Shown one piece after another: positions 23,550 to 34,297 of a stretch of DNA of 64,000 nt; position 1 is the first letter of the stretch, and every line of letters starts with the position of its first letter. Origin of the DNA: Bursaphelenchus xylophilus (taxonomy: Eukaryota > Nematoda > Chromadorea > Rhabditida > Aphelenchoididae); NCBI GenBank assembly GCA_904066235.2, contig CAJFCV020000001.1, forward strand, positions 2,542,001 through 2,606,000, written 5' to 3'. Under the pieces are notes generated by a model, which was given only the letters and a program-made list of their open reading frames with translations, was not told the origin of the DNA and ran no database searches. The translations under genes and the position numbers were made by a program.

Positions 23550-23671
23550 AGTTTGAAGGTGCTCCTTAGATGATGTCATTGAAATACCATATAATATTTA
23601 TATATTTATAAATTGTGTATATCCGAGAGCCAAAAAAGCAACAAAATATTTATTCAAATTTCAAACACACA

Positions 23672-23872
23672 TCACAATGCGGGCGTTGAGGACAGCTTAT
23701 GCAGTAAGGTGCAAAATCCTCCTTCCATTGTGTATCTGCATCCAGCGTAAAATCCCGGAGGCACTGACACATTGGCGCAGTCAGCATCGGTCTTGCAAGG
23801 TTGGCCGATCTTGCCAGAGTCGCCAGCAACAAGCAAAGCGGCGAAAAGAAGGAAGATAACAATAAATCTCAT
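23672..23872 (-). CDS. secreted four-cysteine peptide, array member 3
   Basis: 66 residues. Signal peptide about 1-17 (MRFIVIFLLFAALLVAG), then C-X5-C-X12-C-X8-C and a 12-residue Cys-free tail. Relative to other members the third and sixth cysteines are missing. The neighbour at 24452-24640 lacks the same two, and both share promoter and leader, so they form a duplicated pair; this argues against simple decay. A TTTAAAAA motif near 23907 replaces the usual TATAAAAG. Confidence 0.65.
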   Translation of the reverse strand: MRFIVIFLLFAALLVAGDSGKIGQPCKTDADCANVSVPPGFYAGCRYTMEGGFCTLLHKLSSTPAL

Positions 23873-24451
23873 TGTCAGTTGGTTAGAAGCGTGGTGAGAG
23901 TAGGCCTTTTTAAAGGCCGATTTTTTAATTAAAGAAAATTTATTGTTGTCTAATAAACTAAAAATTCAAATGCTGCATTAACATTTCATGATATTATAGT
24001 TTGAATAACTATTAATAGATGACCAGCTCCGCCTATTTTTTTGTAGTTTTTGTCTGCTTGATTTATGTACATAATTTACAACGATAGTTCTCGATATCCA
24101 ACACTCACGATTAGCTATTTTTTTCACAAGGAAAGTACTTCTATAGGGTATGGAGTTACAAGTCGAGACGTATATCAAAAAATCGCAAAATGTTTCTGGT
24201 TCAGAATATGTAAAAATAAGCTGCCCAATTTTGGTTTATAAGGGCGAAAAAATGGACTTTTCTCGCAACACCACGCAAATGCTCATTTTTTACATTTTGC
24301 ATTATTTTCCTTGTTAGCAAAATCTGTCTTACACAATCTTATCCGCTCTACTTTTGCAGGAGTCCCTTAGATGACGCCTTTAAAGCACATGTATACCCAT
24401 ATCCGAGATGCAGCAAAGCAGTAAAATATTTATTCAAATATCAAACGCAAA

Positions 24452-24640
24452 TCACAATGTGGTCGTTGTGAACTGGTCATGCATCAAAACGCAACGCCAT
24501 CCTTTACATTCATACCACAGCCCCGCAGGGAGCTTTTTATTGGCGCAGTCAGCATCGCTCTTGCAGTGTTGCCCAACCCAGCCAGGGTTACCAGCGACAA
24601 GCAAGGCGGCAAAAAGAAGGAAGATAACAACAAATCTCAT
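24452..24640 (-). CDS. secreted four-cysteine peptide, array member 4
   Basis: 62 residues from MRFVVIFLL (an ATG two codons earlier is also in frame). C-X5-C-X12-C-X4-C, with Gly/Trp/Leu-rich spacers and a Thr-rich tail. Paralogue of 23672-23872: leader (TTGGTTAGAAGCGTGGTGAG) and TATA-region are nearly identical, while the mature part is well diverged. Confidence 0.65.
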   Translation of the reverse strand: MRFVVIFLLFAALLVAGNPGWVGQHCKSDADCANKKLPAGLWYECKGWRCVLMHDQFTTTTL

Positions 24641-24901
24641 TGTCAATTGGTTAGAAGCGTGGTGAGAGGAGGCCTTTTTAAAGGTCGATTTTTAATTAAA
24701 GATAGTTGGATTTGTCTAATGAAATAAAAATGCAAATTGAAACTTCGTTATGTTAGTTTGAATAAGTAGATAGATGGCCAGGACTGCCTGTTTTTCGAAG
24801 TTTTTTGGCTGCTTGATTTACATAATTTAGAATGAAAGCTCTCAAAGTTCAACAAAAATGACACAAGAAATCTAGATTGGTTTGTTCAAGAGGGAGTACT
24901 A

Positions 24902-25080
24902 CAGTGACGGACTTGATCCAGCAGAAAAAAATCTACCATTTTGCATTCGGGAAGTATCAAAAATGTGGCAAAATACCTCCCTCTTCAGTTTTGAAAGGCG
25001 CGCCCTTTCCCTCACAAAAAAAGAACGCTTTTGAAATCGGATTTTTTTCAATTGGAGAGGAAAATCTACAAAGAATTGCC
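24902..25080. mobile_element. partial family A MITE
   Basis: Left end CAGTGACGGACTTGATCC after TA, with the central palindrome; the right terminal repeat is missing. Confidence 0.65.
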
Positions 25081-25192
25081 TTTTTTTAGAGGTTTATGCC
25101 ATTTCTCATCAAGATCAAAGCGTTGACACTTTGACCACTTTTTTACATAGCGATTCATGGAAGAGCATTTTTTAATTTCGTTCTCAAACATA

Positions 25193-26441
25193 TTAGGTTG
25201 TCCAACAAATAATGACCCTCTTCGAGAGGGGCAAAGTCAAAAGTCTCTAAACAAGGCAAGCGATGATGGAATTTCGAAATATTATACCATTTTGTAGCTG
25301 AGACCTCGGGCTTTCGTTTGATATATCGTTTGCCGTATTTGGACCAAATTACAGTAATTTAGCGCTAATCAAAAATTATCAAAGAAAGGTCGGTTCGCAC
25401 TATCATCTTGTACGGGCAAAAACAGGATGCGAAAGTTTCAGAAGCTACGTAATGTATCAACGTTGTGTTCGGCTAGTGTGTTCTGAGTCTGAATATGGTG
25501 AAACGGTGGTTTAAAAATTTCCGATCTGACGACGAGGGACCCAAAGATAAAGTACGGCATCCAGACTTTATGAATTTACCCTGAGGTCATTGGTTGACGC
25601 CCATCCTAGAATCAACATCCGACGCATCTCTGACATCGCCTGGGTGTTGAAATAATCGGGAGCTAACTTTTCGACGTTGATTAAATTCAGCAAAATGCTG
25701 GGCAACTTGTTCCCACATTATTGGATCAAAGCAAAGAATGGAGGCGCCACATTTCTCGTTTTTGCGTGCCGGAAAACAATTTTCCTGGATCATATCGTGG
25801 CCTATGATGAAAAACGGGTCTACTACGACAATCAGACGAGACACGCCTAATGGAGTTCTCCCCGAGCGTCACCGTGGCACTTGTCAAAGCCCGACTCCCC
25901 CCAAAACAAGGTGATGACTACTTCTTGATGGTGCAGCATGGGAATAGTAAAATATAGCTTCTTGAAAGCTGGCCAAAATGTAAATACCATCCCCTACTGT
26001 ATCCAGATAGACAGTTTGTGGCAGCATCTGCCTTCAACGATGCGCCGCAGAAGTCCAAAAATTCATAGCAGCAACAGGAACCTCACCGTTGAAAAATGAC
26101 CCTCCAAAAGCCGATTTAATAGAGATACAAGACTGTCCCTCGTCCAGCGTATTTGTCAAAACTGGACTGTACATACGACCACCTGTTCAAGAATCTAGCA
26201 CGTTTCATCAGTGGTAGGGAATTCGACAATCGAGACGCCCTTGAAAAGGCCTTCAAAAGTTTCGTCGGCTCCAGAAGCCGGAGTTTCTAAGCTACAGACA
26301 TAAAAAGTTTTTTGGCACGTTGTAAAAAGCGTGTTAAACCAAATGATAACTATTTTGATTACATAGATCGCTGTTATTACGGTAAATTTTGCCAAAAAAG
26401 TAAATTTTTCAAGGAGGGTCATTATTTGTTGGACAACCTAA
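25193..26441 (+). mobile_element. mariner transposon, 1249 bp, inactivated
   Basis: Terminal inverted repeats TTAGGTTGTCCAACAAATAA match at both ends, flanked by TA duplications (25191-25192 and 26442-26443). The length is typical of mariner. Traces of the transposase in order include WFKNFRSDDE (near 25500), VAYDEKRVYYDN (near 25800) and a C-terminal stretch with CTYDHLF and EKAFKSF (near 26170-26260), spread over frames and interrupted by stops, so the element cannot encode its own transposase. Confidence 0.9.
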
Positions 26442-26460
26442 TACATACATGCAAAATTTT

Positions 26461-26657
26461 CTAATCTTCACAGCATCTCTTATTTGCACAAAGGCACTGG
26501 TTGAAGGGAGGAATCATGCATATGGGCCGGCCGTTGGGATCACACACAAGTTTTTCTTCGCAATCCTTCTGAGTCTCGCACGGAGGTGGATGTATAATAC
26601 TTGCGCAGACACATTGACCACAAAGGCCAGAAGGAAGAAAATAACAAGAAATTTCAT
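26461..26657 (-). pseudogene. frameshifted secreted cysteine peptide gene
   Basis: The ATG at 26655-26657 opens a normal signal peptide (MKFLVIFFLL...), but the cysteine part lies in another frame: C-X5-C-X5-C-X7-C-X7-C-X-C followed by a CC pair in the tail, ending at TAG 26461-26463. The shift falls near the end of the signal peptide (about 26600). It is a one-base indel pseudogene or a sequencing error; no plausible intron joins the two parts. Confidence 0.7.
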
Positions 26658-26996
26658 AATGAAGGTCAACAGTTATTTTAGAAAGCTCTGAAGTTTTGAA
26701 CTGCAGAGTTTACTACAAAACCCATCGAAATACGGATGAATGTTAATGCTCCTGGCTCTTTATTCGTGAAATTTGACATATTTTTGATTGCAAGTTCAAA
26801 ATTGAGGAAGTTACTCATAAGGCAGAACGTTGACAACCCATGATGATCTGAATATGACTCTGTGACGCTCTTTGTTGTATTATATCAAAAAATTCGGGAG
26901 CAAAGAAAATCGGGAAAAAATCTTCGAAAAAACTTTTTATTCAAGGTAGATATTCATAATCAACTTAGAATCTTGACTCAACACGATTGGCTGATC

Positions 26997-27176
26997 TCAG
27001 TTTTTCGGCGGGTCTCCAACGCAACGGCATTTCCCGCTGATAGTTGAGCAATAGGGGCATGAATATTTCCTGCATGTGAACTTTTCACAGTCCTTGTTGC
27101 TTTTGCAGTATACTTGGACTGCCTCGATCGCGGTGACAACAGAAATTAAGAGTAGAAAAATAATCAAAATTCTCAT
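26997..27176 (-). CDS. secreted seven-cysteine peptide, array member 5
   Basis: 59 residues, signal peptide about 1-19 (MRILIIFLLLISVVTA). Spacing C-X5-C-X4-C-X3-C-X2-C-X6-C-X-C, which is the usual six plus one extra Cys between the third and fourth. Basic residues (Lys/Arg) are more frequent than in most members. A TTTAAAAGCC motif lies about 40 bp upstream of the ATG. Confidence 0.8.
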   Translation of the reverse strand: MRILIIFLLLISVVTAIEAVQVYCKSNKDCEKFTCRKYSCPYCSTISGKCRCVGDPPKN

Positions 27177-27559
27177 TTTCGATTGATTGAAAAAACCGTC
27201 GGGACAAGGCTTTTAAATAGTAAATATTTTTAATCGTTCAGTTTAATGACACCGCTGGAATTTTCATTTATAAAGGTTACAAGAGCGCTTGGGAACTAAA
27301 AAATTTTTGTTCGTTCTGACCTTTATTAAAGTCAAACTTTTGACTTATGATCATGACAAGCAACCAACAGACAAAAACAATGAGCAACTTCATGCTGGAA
27401 TTTGGACGAAAGGGGCCGCCGCATGCAGCGGTTTTATAGGCCTGATTTCAATAAAAAACATGGCTGAGAGGCTTTTAATAACGAATAATTCTATCTTTGT
27501 GGGAAAAAATCTCCCATTTTGTTTAATGCCAAATACGATATACCTTTTTGGTTGCCGCA

Positions 27560-27890
27560 ACGACCCGCCACGATTGTTCCGACAGACTGATACTCTTATT
27601 CGCATCCGAATTGGAAATTCTCGACGTAGCTATGTCCAATGCAAAATTAGGGTAGTTGAATCACTCTCTAGAGAAAAGAGTGATTCAACTAAAACGAACC
27701 TAGCTCTCCGATAAAAGATGATCTTTTTGTCGCTTACAACTCGTTCGTTGTAAGCGACAAAAAGTCGTATCAAAGACGCATCGCCGCCGAGAAAATGAAG
27801 TGTGTCGAGGCAAAATCAAACGGCTTTTCACTTCAGCGACGCTATCGGCGCAGCGACAATGTGCTCATCATTTTCCCGACAGTCATATAA
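27560..27890. mobile_element. rearranged family B MITE remnants with hairpins
   Basis: Parts of family B ends (GTTCCGACAGACTGATA at 27578-27594, CATTTTCCCGACAG near 27870) flank two hairpins: GTTGAATCACTCT and complement (about 27655-27690), and an 18-bp perfect stem at 27723-27740/27747-27764. Confidence 0.55.
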
Positions 27891-27979
27891 ATTCTGACAT
27901 ATAAATATTTCTCCAATACAAAGAAGACTTTATAAGTTACCACGACGTTTATTGTGACTTCAAGAAAAATATCAGACAA

Positions 27980-28222
<243 letters not shown>

Positions 28223-28571
28223 TTAATACAGGAACGCTGAAGAATGCGTTTTTGAATGGTCGTTAGTGAGAGAATTTACACTTTTATGATCTTGGGATAT
28301 TCAAAGAAGGCTCATTACACAGTTCAATGTAATTTTTTTATGGATTAGCGGGATTGTAGGGACTTTAGGTCGGGAAATTTAATTCGGCCCGACTGGGTTT
28401 CATGCCTGATATAATAGGTGTTCTCCCGGTATCCCTGATCACCGAAAGCACCTCAACAAATACCAACCAGGTCCTCTTGACCCTCTTCAAGCAATCCCAA
28501 ACCAAGTATTTTTATCAACAAGACTTCCGAACTCCACAACCACCACAATACACAAAACTTTAACCACTCAA

Positions 28572-28820
<249 letters not shown>

Positions 28821-28839
28821 CTAGAAGCTTGAATTCAAC

Positions 28840-29050
28840 TGATTTAATGAGTGAAAAGCGGCCTTATTATGTATACTCCATCTTTTAGTAAATTCTTTTG
28901 ACAATCTGAAGGCGTCAAAGACAAAAAACTTTAAATTTTGATTGTCTTGTTTGTAAATGAAAGTGGTTAAAATTTTGACGGTATTCATGAGGCAATTCGA
29001 AATTCAATCTCAAAGATGATAGTTGTAGGCACTCTGGTTGTTGTCAGGAT
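28840..29050 (-). promoter_or_regulatory. conserved upstream module of array member 7
   Basis: Core GGAGTATACATAATAAGG, then about 130 bp with GACAATCTGAAGGCGTCAAAG, AATGAAAGTGGTT and GACGGTATTCATGAGGCAAT. Closely similar sequence lies upstream of genes at 32475 and 53632. Confidence 0.6.
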
Positions 29051-29121
29051 ATCCATGTAGGCCTAAAGCGGCACTAGGGCATGTTCCAAATCGTCCGTTG
29101 TAGGCAGCCTTTGTTTTATCG

Positions 29122-29203
29122 GTCTGTCGGATCGCACATTATCGCCCTCGCAGAACGATGATGTGCGATTCCCTGACCCGGCGTTATTTTCCCGACAGAC
29201 TGA
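29122..29203. mobile_element. short family B MITE, CGGCGTTATTTT subtype
   Basis: Ends TCGGTCTGTCGG and CCCGACAGACTGA. This copy and about 150 bp of flank recur at 31080-31290. Confidence 0.65.
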
Positions 29204-29358
29204 TGTATTGCAGAAACATTCCATATTCCAACAACATCCAATTCGGCTTGGGAAATTAGGTTCTAAACAAATTGCAGTACTGAAATTGGACATCAATTCA
29301 AAAAATCCGTTTATTCAACACTCAAAAGATTGTCCATTATGCATCATTATGTCAGGAT

Positions 29359-29523
29359 TTAGGAGCATTGGCAAAATTTTTGTACACATATTGGATTGCT
29401 AGGAGGCATACAGCGCAACTCAAAGCAATCACCGTTGGTTCTACAAGGTATTCTGTACGGCTTTCTTGTTACTTTGGCTGTGGCAACAACAGCCAGGAGG
29501 AGAAAGACAATGAAAAATCTCAT
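29359..29523 (-). CDS. secreted six-cysteine peptide, array member 8
   Basis: 54 residues from MRFFIVFLLLAVVATA. Mature part C-X5-C-X4-C-X7-C-X4-C-X-C with one residue after the last Cys; basic residues precede the first Cys. GTATAAAAG at 29576-29584 (complement) is an exact TATA box about 55 bp upstream of the ATG. Its flank was duplicated to 31.1-31.4 kb, where the coding part is deleted. Confidence 0.85.
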   Translation of the reverse strand: MRFFIVFLLLAVVATAKVTRKPYRIPCRTNGDCFELRCMPPSNPICVQKFCQCS

Positions 29524-30006
29524 GATGAAATGGCGATCGAAGAACGCTGTTGAACACAAGGTCTTTTCAGAGGGGCTTTTATACTCCATTTTTTAATAAA
29601 AAATATTTACAACCACATGATTAAGGAATGAAAAATGAAAAAATTAGAATTTTTATTGCCTTGTGATATGTTAATGTAAGTGGTTTTATTTTCACACGTT
29701 AAGTTTGTCTCTTAAAATGCAATCTCAAAGATATTATGTATAGTTGTGGGTAGAACACACCCTCTGCTTTTTGTAAGACCACTTATTCAGGGTAAATTTG
29801 CCTTTATGGTATCTCTAAATAGTTCGCTGTACCCTGGTCCGTTTGATATCACATTGAAAATTCCAATAAATTTTTGTTAGATCATAAAAATGTAAATTTT
29901 CTGACTATCAGCCAGTCGAGCAAGCGGTTTTCATCGTACCTTTATTAAAAAAATGGCATACATATATAGCCGCTTTCCAGCATGTCTATGTATTCGATAT
30001 CTCATC

Positions 30007-30180
30007 ATGAGATTGTTCATTCTCTTCCTGCTGTTCGTTGCTGCTTCTCAAGCTTCCGTAATCCCAGAGTGCATGAACGACGAGGACTGCGCTCACATGC
30101 AATGCAAGGTTGGAGAGAGACCCGCATGTGTTGCCAGAATTCCTATGGGCCACTGTAGATGCGTGCCGGCCGGCAAATAA
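30007..30180 (+). CDS. secreted six-cysteine peptide, array member 9
   Basis: 57 residues from MRLFILFLLFVAASQA. C-X5-C-X4-C-X7-C-X8-C-X-C and a VPAGK tail. Plus-strand paralogue of 31609-31782 with very similar promoter (TATATAGCCGCTTTCCAGCA) and 3' flank. Several in-frame ATGs upstream lie in the leader. Confidence 0.85.
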   Translation: MRLFILFLLFVAASQASVIPECMNDEDCAHMQCKVGERPACVARIPMGHCRCVPAGK

Positions 30181-30249
30181 CGATTGCCTGATTTTGTTCT
30201 TGAATACACAATAAACGCCATGGTAACTCATGAAGTCGTTGTAAGCAGA

Positions 30250-30535
30250 GAGTGCCACGGCTCCGGAGCCGGCCCTTGGCTCCGGCTCTGAGCGGTTCTG
30301 GCTCCGAGCCGGGAGCCAGAGCCGGAGCCGGAAATTTTGGGGTCGGCTCCGGCTCCCGAGCCCGAAGTCGGGGCCAGGCTTCCCAGCGGTCAGAAAAGTA
30401 AAAATTTTGTGATCTTGTTAAACCAAATTGCATGAAAAACACTGCGGAGGATGTGGCTTGACTGCAAAGACGTTGCTTTTCTATTCCGCGCAGTGATTGG
30501 CGCGGCGACATCTTGCTCATTATTTTCCCGACAGA
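30250..30535. mobile_element. GGAGCC-rich element fused to a family B right end
   Basis: Starts CAGAGAGTGCCACGGCTCCG and contains many GGAGCCGG/CCGGCTCC blocks, then about 110 bp shared with 61160-61265. The far end is a family B right end (CATTATTTTCCCGACAG), so the element is chimeric or truncated. Confidence 0.65.
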
Positions 30536-31080
30536 ATAGGGAAAAATACCGGTAAATACCAGTGATTTATTTACTTGTATTACTTTTGGGTTTTATTTCT
30601 TGTGCCGGATAATTAAATAGTAATATTTGAATCCTTTTCGGGAGTGTTTGTTTGGGCATAATCAGGTCTTTGGCCGAGCTTTTTACCTCTAGAACGTAGA
30701 CGGAGTTCTAGTACAGACCGATATAACAAATTTTGCCGAAAGGCCCAGTAAAATTACAGGATTTCCTCAAAAGTTGGGTCCTTTGATTGGGTGGATCATT
30801 CAAATCTAATCCAAAAGCTAAGGACGCGACAAGTCGTTACGGCCTGCCAGAAGCCGAGTACATATTCGGAAATTCACAGGAAACCTACTTCAAGAAACAA
30901 AGACGGTTTTCGTAGAGCCGGTTTTGTTTCTGCAAAGCGCAATATTCCGATGCCGCATATTAAGTCGCGACATAAAGTCCGTAGATTTTTTTCGCCGACG
31001 TCGCGGGTACAATCGCCGAAAAGTGCATGTCGCTAGTGCAAGTCGCAGCAAGTTGCCGCGCATCAAAATCCAGCCGCCGC
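30536..31080. other. intergenic, degraded repeats only
   Basis: Weak resemblance to family C and B interiors (for example CAGCCGCCGCTAGCCATCGC near 31070). No gene seen. Confidence 0.4.
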
Positions 31081-31390
31081 TAGCCATCGCAGAGCGATGA
31101 TGTGCGATTCCCTGACCCGGCGTTATTTTCCCGACCGACTGATATATTGCAGAAACATCCTATATCCCAACAACATCCCATTCGGCTTGGGAAATTAGGT
31201 TCTAAACAAATTACAGTACAGAAATTGGGCATCAATTCTAAAAATCCGTTTATTCAACACTCGAAAGATTGTCCATTATGCATCATTATGTCAGCTAGGA
31301 GATGCCTGGAACACATTGGCAAGATTTGTGTTGGAGACAAGGTCTTGATACAGGGCTTTTATACTCCATTTTTTAATAAGAATATTGACA
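31080..31390 (-). pseudogene. relic of a peptide gene locus with coding part deleted
   Basis: 31080-31290 matches the 3' flank of the gene at 29359-29523 (MITE remnant, then TTCGGCTTGGGAAATTAGG and TTCAACACTCGAAAGATTG). The promoter (CTTTTATACTCCATTTTTTAA) follows at about 31350. Only short fragments of the coding region remain between them (31290-31345). Confidence 0.6.
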
Positions 31391-31608
31391 ACCGCGTAAA
31401 TTTGCTTGATGGTATCTCTAAATAGTGCGCTGTAAACTGGTCCGTTTGATATCACATTGAACATTCCAATAAATTTTTGTTAGATCATAAAAATGTAAAT
31501 TCTCTCACTAACAGCCCGTCAAACATGCGGTTTTTATCGTACCTTTATTAAAAAATCGCATATATATAGCCGCTTTCCAGCATGTCTACGCATTCGTTAT
31601 ATTTCATC

Positions 31609-31782
31609 ATGAGATTGTTCATTATCTTCCTCCTGTTCGTTGCTGTTTCTCAAGCGTACGAAGCAGAGTGCAAAACGGACGAGGACTGCGCTAAAATAGA
31701 ATGCGGGGTTGGATGGAGACCCGTATGTATTCCCAGATTTCCCAATGGCTTCTGTAGATGCGTGCCGGTCGGCAGAGGATGA
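31609..31782 (+). CDS. secreted six-cysteine peptide, array member 10
   Basis: 57 residues from MRLFIIFLLFVAVSQA. C-X5-C-X4-C-X7-C-X8-C-X-C, tail VPVGRG. Duplicate of 30007-30180: leader and signal are nearly the same, while the residues between cysteines differ at many sites (acidic first spacer, Trp in the third). TATATATAGCCG about 45 bp upstream. Confidence 0.85.
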   Translation: MRLFIIFLLFVAVSQAYEAECKTDEDCAKIECGVGWRPVCIPRFPNGFCRCVPVGRG

Positions 31783-31829
31783 TTGTCTGATTTTGTTTTT
31801 GAATACACAATAAACGTCATGGTAACTCA

Positions 31830-32042
31830 TGAAGTCGTTGTAAGCAAATTTTTTTATTGTCGTGAGAATCTATCGTTTATCCGGAAGATTTGCAGCAATC
31901 TTTGATGCATATTTCAGGCTCCTGTTGCGGTTATTGTTCAAAAAAAATCAACAAACGAAGCAGATTTATAAAATAAAGTGAAGTCTCTGTACAGCAAGTT
32001 TCCGCACAACAAAACATATATGGAACAATTCCAGAGGTCCTA
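31830..32042. other. intergenic, nothing recognised
   Basis: AT-rich spacer between the peptide gene and a family B MITE. Confidence 0.4.
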
Positions 32043-32199
32043 TCAGTCTGTCGGGAAAATAACGGCGGATTGTCGCAGCAAAAAATCTCTCGCCTCGCCG
32101 CTATCGCGCACCAAATCCCAAGCCGCGGCTTGCAGTCGCAAAGCGATGATGGGCGATTCCAAAGCGCGACGACCCGCCGTTATTTTCCCGACAGGCTGA
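32043..32199. mobile_element. family B MITE, CGGCGGATTGTCGC subtype
   Basis: Ends TCAGTCTGTCGGG and CCCGACAGGCTGA, each next to TA. The subterminal part reads CGGCGGATTGTCGCAGC, a third subtype also seen at 37085-37239. Confidence 0.8.
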
Positions 32200-32205
32200 T
32201 ATATA

Positions 32206-32371
32206 CAGTGGCGGACCTGATCCAGTGGCAAAAAACGTACCATTTTGCATCCGGGAAGTATCAAAAAATGCAGCAAATTACCTCCCTCTCCAACAGAAAA
32301 AACTCCTTTTTGAAGAGCGCATCCTTTCCATCACAAAAAGAGCGGGCCACTGTTTTCCCGATGGACTGATA
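32206..32371. mobile_element. family A MITE with a family B right end
   Basis: Left end CAGTGGCGGACCTGATCC after TA; the right end is not CACTG but TTTTCCCGATGGACTGATA of family B, so the copy is chimeric. Confidence 0.65.
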
Positions 32372-32474
32372 CTTCCATGGTAATATGTACATATCTTCCA
32401 CCCCAAAGAACAATAAAATAACAAACGCAGAAAAGTAGCAATGGATTTATTTAACTGCTCAATTACCAATTAAA

Positions 32475-32648
32475 TTAATGCTTGGATTGATCCGCAGGAA
32501 CGCAAACACAATAGGTTTCCACAATACATTTGGGTATTTGTCCGGGAGGGCATTGCTTGTGAGTGCACTCCGTGTCGTCATAGCAATCATCCGGCTGTTT
32601 GGCAGATGAAACAGCGACCAAAAAGAGGAAGACAACGAAAAATCTCAT
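32475..32648 (-). CDS. secreted six-cysteine peptide, array member 11
   Basis: 57 residues from MRFFVVFLFLVAVSSA. C-X5-C-X4-C-X7-C-X5-C-X-C, with CPPG after the third Cys as in the genes at 49936 and 52304. Exact TATA (GTATAAAAG) about 40 bp upstream. Confidence 0.85.
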   Translation of the reverse strand: MRFFVVFLFLVAVSSAKQPDDCYDDTECTHKQCPPGQIPKCIVETYCVCVPADQSKH

Positions 32649-32684
32649 GGTAAAGTAGTGACCGTGAAATGTGTGGGACATAGG

Positions 32685-32900
32685 GGCTTTTATACTCCAT
32701 TTTTTGATAATTTTTTTGACAGCCTGGAGGAGTTAAAGACAAAAAAAAATAAAATGTTAATTGCCTTGTGGTGTACATTTAAATGAAAGTGGTTGGATTT
32801 TTGACGGTATTCATGAGGCGATTAGAAATGCAATCTCAAAGATGATAGTTGTAGGCACTCTGGTTGTTGTATGGATATCCATGTAGGCCTAAAGCGGCGC
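32685..32900 (-). promoter_or_regulatory. conserved upstream module of array member 11
   Basis: GGAGTATAAAAGCC core, then the GACAGCCTGGAGGAGTTAAAG and GACGGTATTCATGAGGCGAT blocks seen also upstream of 28736 and 53811, continuing into 70 bp nearly identical to 29010-29085. Confidence 0.6.
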
Positions 32901-33165
32901 TACGGCATGTTCCAAATCATAAGTTATAAGCCGTTTTTGTTTTATCGCTTTGTCGGGGAAATAATGAGCACTCTGTCACACCGCAAATCGCATTGCCGCC
33001 AGAAAAAGTACAACAAACTGGGTACAGCCAAAAACTTTTTCTGTGTGACCACTCTCGCACCCTCTTCTTCGCAAAGATCGTTGAATATCGTGACCCTCCT
33101 TGAAGGGCGCGACGTTAAAGTTTTAGGAATTGATGTGTGGTCTATAGTGAGGCACCGGATCCATC

Positions 33166-33305
33166 CCGCCTTGGAGGAAAGGGCGCGCTTTTCAAAGCGG
33201 AGTTTTTTAGCTTACAATTAGAGAAGGAAGGGGTTTGGAGACATTTTGGTCCTTTCCGGGATGCAAAATGAGACGTTTTTTGCCATTGGATCAGGTCCCT
33301 CACTG
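33166..33305. mobile_element. partial family A MITE (second subtype)
   Basis: Right half only, ending GATCAGGTCCCTCACTG before TA; matches the right half of the complete copy at 40820-41065. Confidence 0.65.
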
Positions 33306-33575
33306 TACGTCATCCCATGTGCAAATCTTAAATAAAATCTGAGTGTCGCACAAGGGCAATTTTGCCGACCTTGTTGTCGCGGATTTATCGAGAACCATCT
33401 GTTTTATCTGGCCTTGGCTTTTCTGGATTTTAAACCAAATGGTACCTAGCCATGCTGTAATTTTTTAACCATTTTTTAGTAAAAAATCACACGGTTTTTT
33501 TTGAAAAAGCGAGCTTACAACACCTATATATACATATGTAAAAAGGAATGTTTATTCACAAAAAAAAACAAACTG

Positions 33576-33761
33576 TTACAACTGAGGCGGAAGGCACTCA
33601 CAGATGTGGACAGTTCTATTGCAAATCAGTCTGTTCGGATACGGACACAAGGGTTTGTCATCAGTGCAATCGTAGCAAGACTTGCAAGTCCTATTGGTAA
33701 ACTGGGCGACGAATAGGGTAGCTGAGAAGAGAACCAGAACGAAGACAATAAAGAACTGCAT
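33576..33761 (-). CDS. secreted seven-cysteine peptide, array member 12
   Basis: 61 residues from MQFFIVFVLVLFSATL. Mature part C-X2-C-X2-C-X6-C-X7-C-X6-C-X-C: the usual frame with an additional Cys inside the first spacer. Its start-codon region is repeated at 42038-42080 at the head of the second 8-kb unit, where the rest of the gene is gone. Confidence 0.85.
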   Translation of the reverse strand: MQFFIVFVLVLFSATLFVAQFTNRTCKSCYDCTDDKPLCPYPNRLICNRTVHICECLPPQL

Positions 33762-34297
33762 GACGAATTTTTAACAGAGAAAAATAATTTTGAGGCTTTT
33801 AAATCAAGGTTTGAAAAATGCAAAACACATCACTATAGGCCGCCCATTTAATAGGATAGAATTTTAAAAAACGAGAGCACATTTACATGCTGCAATCAGT
33901 TTGTAGGGAAAATCAACCGGTTTACGAACGATTTTAGGTGGTGGAAGTCCGTTTTGTCTATGTTACAGTGGTTCTAAATGCCGAAATTCTGGACTCACTT
34001 TGACGTACATGCCCGAAAAATTAAGTATTCTCAATTTCGCCCATTTCTGATCAGTAGTTATGTTGTAATAGTCGATTACTGCAAAAACATTAAATTGTGA
34101 ATTACAGTAGGTTTATGTGAGAGATAGACAAAAATATATTAATATATATTTTTTAGATTTCCCTATTTGCAAATCTAACCAAAGCAATTTTAAATACAAA
34201 AACAAAAATTTTTTATTCTTTTATAAATTATTTATTAAACAAAATTTTCCAACAATTCATATTATAACATATTATTAAAAACAAACAAAAATTAAAA

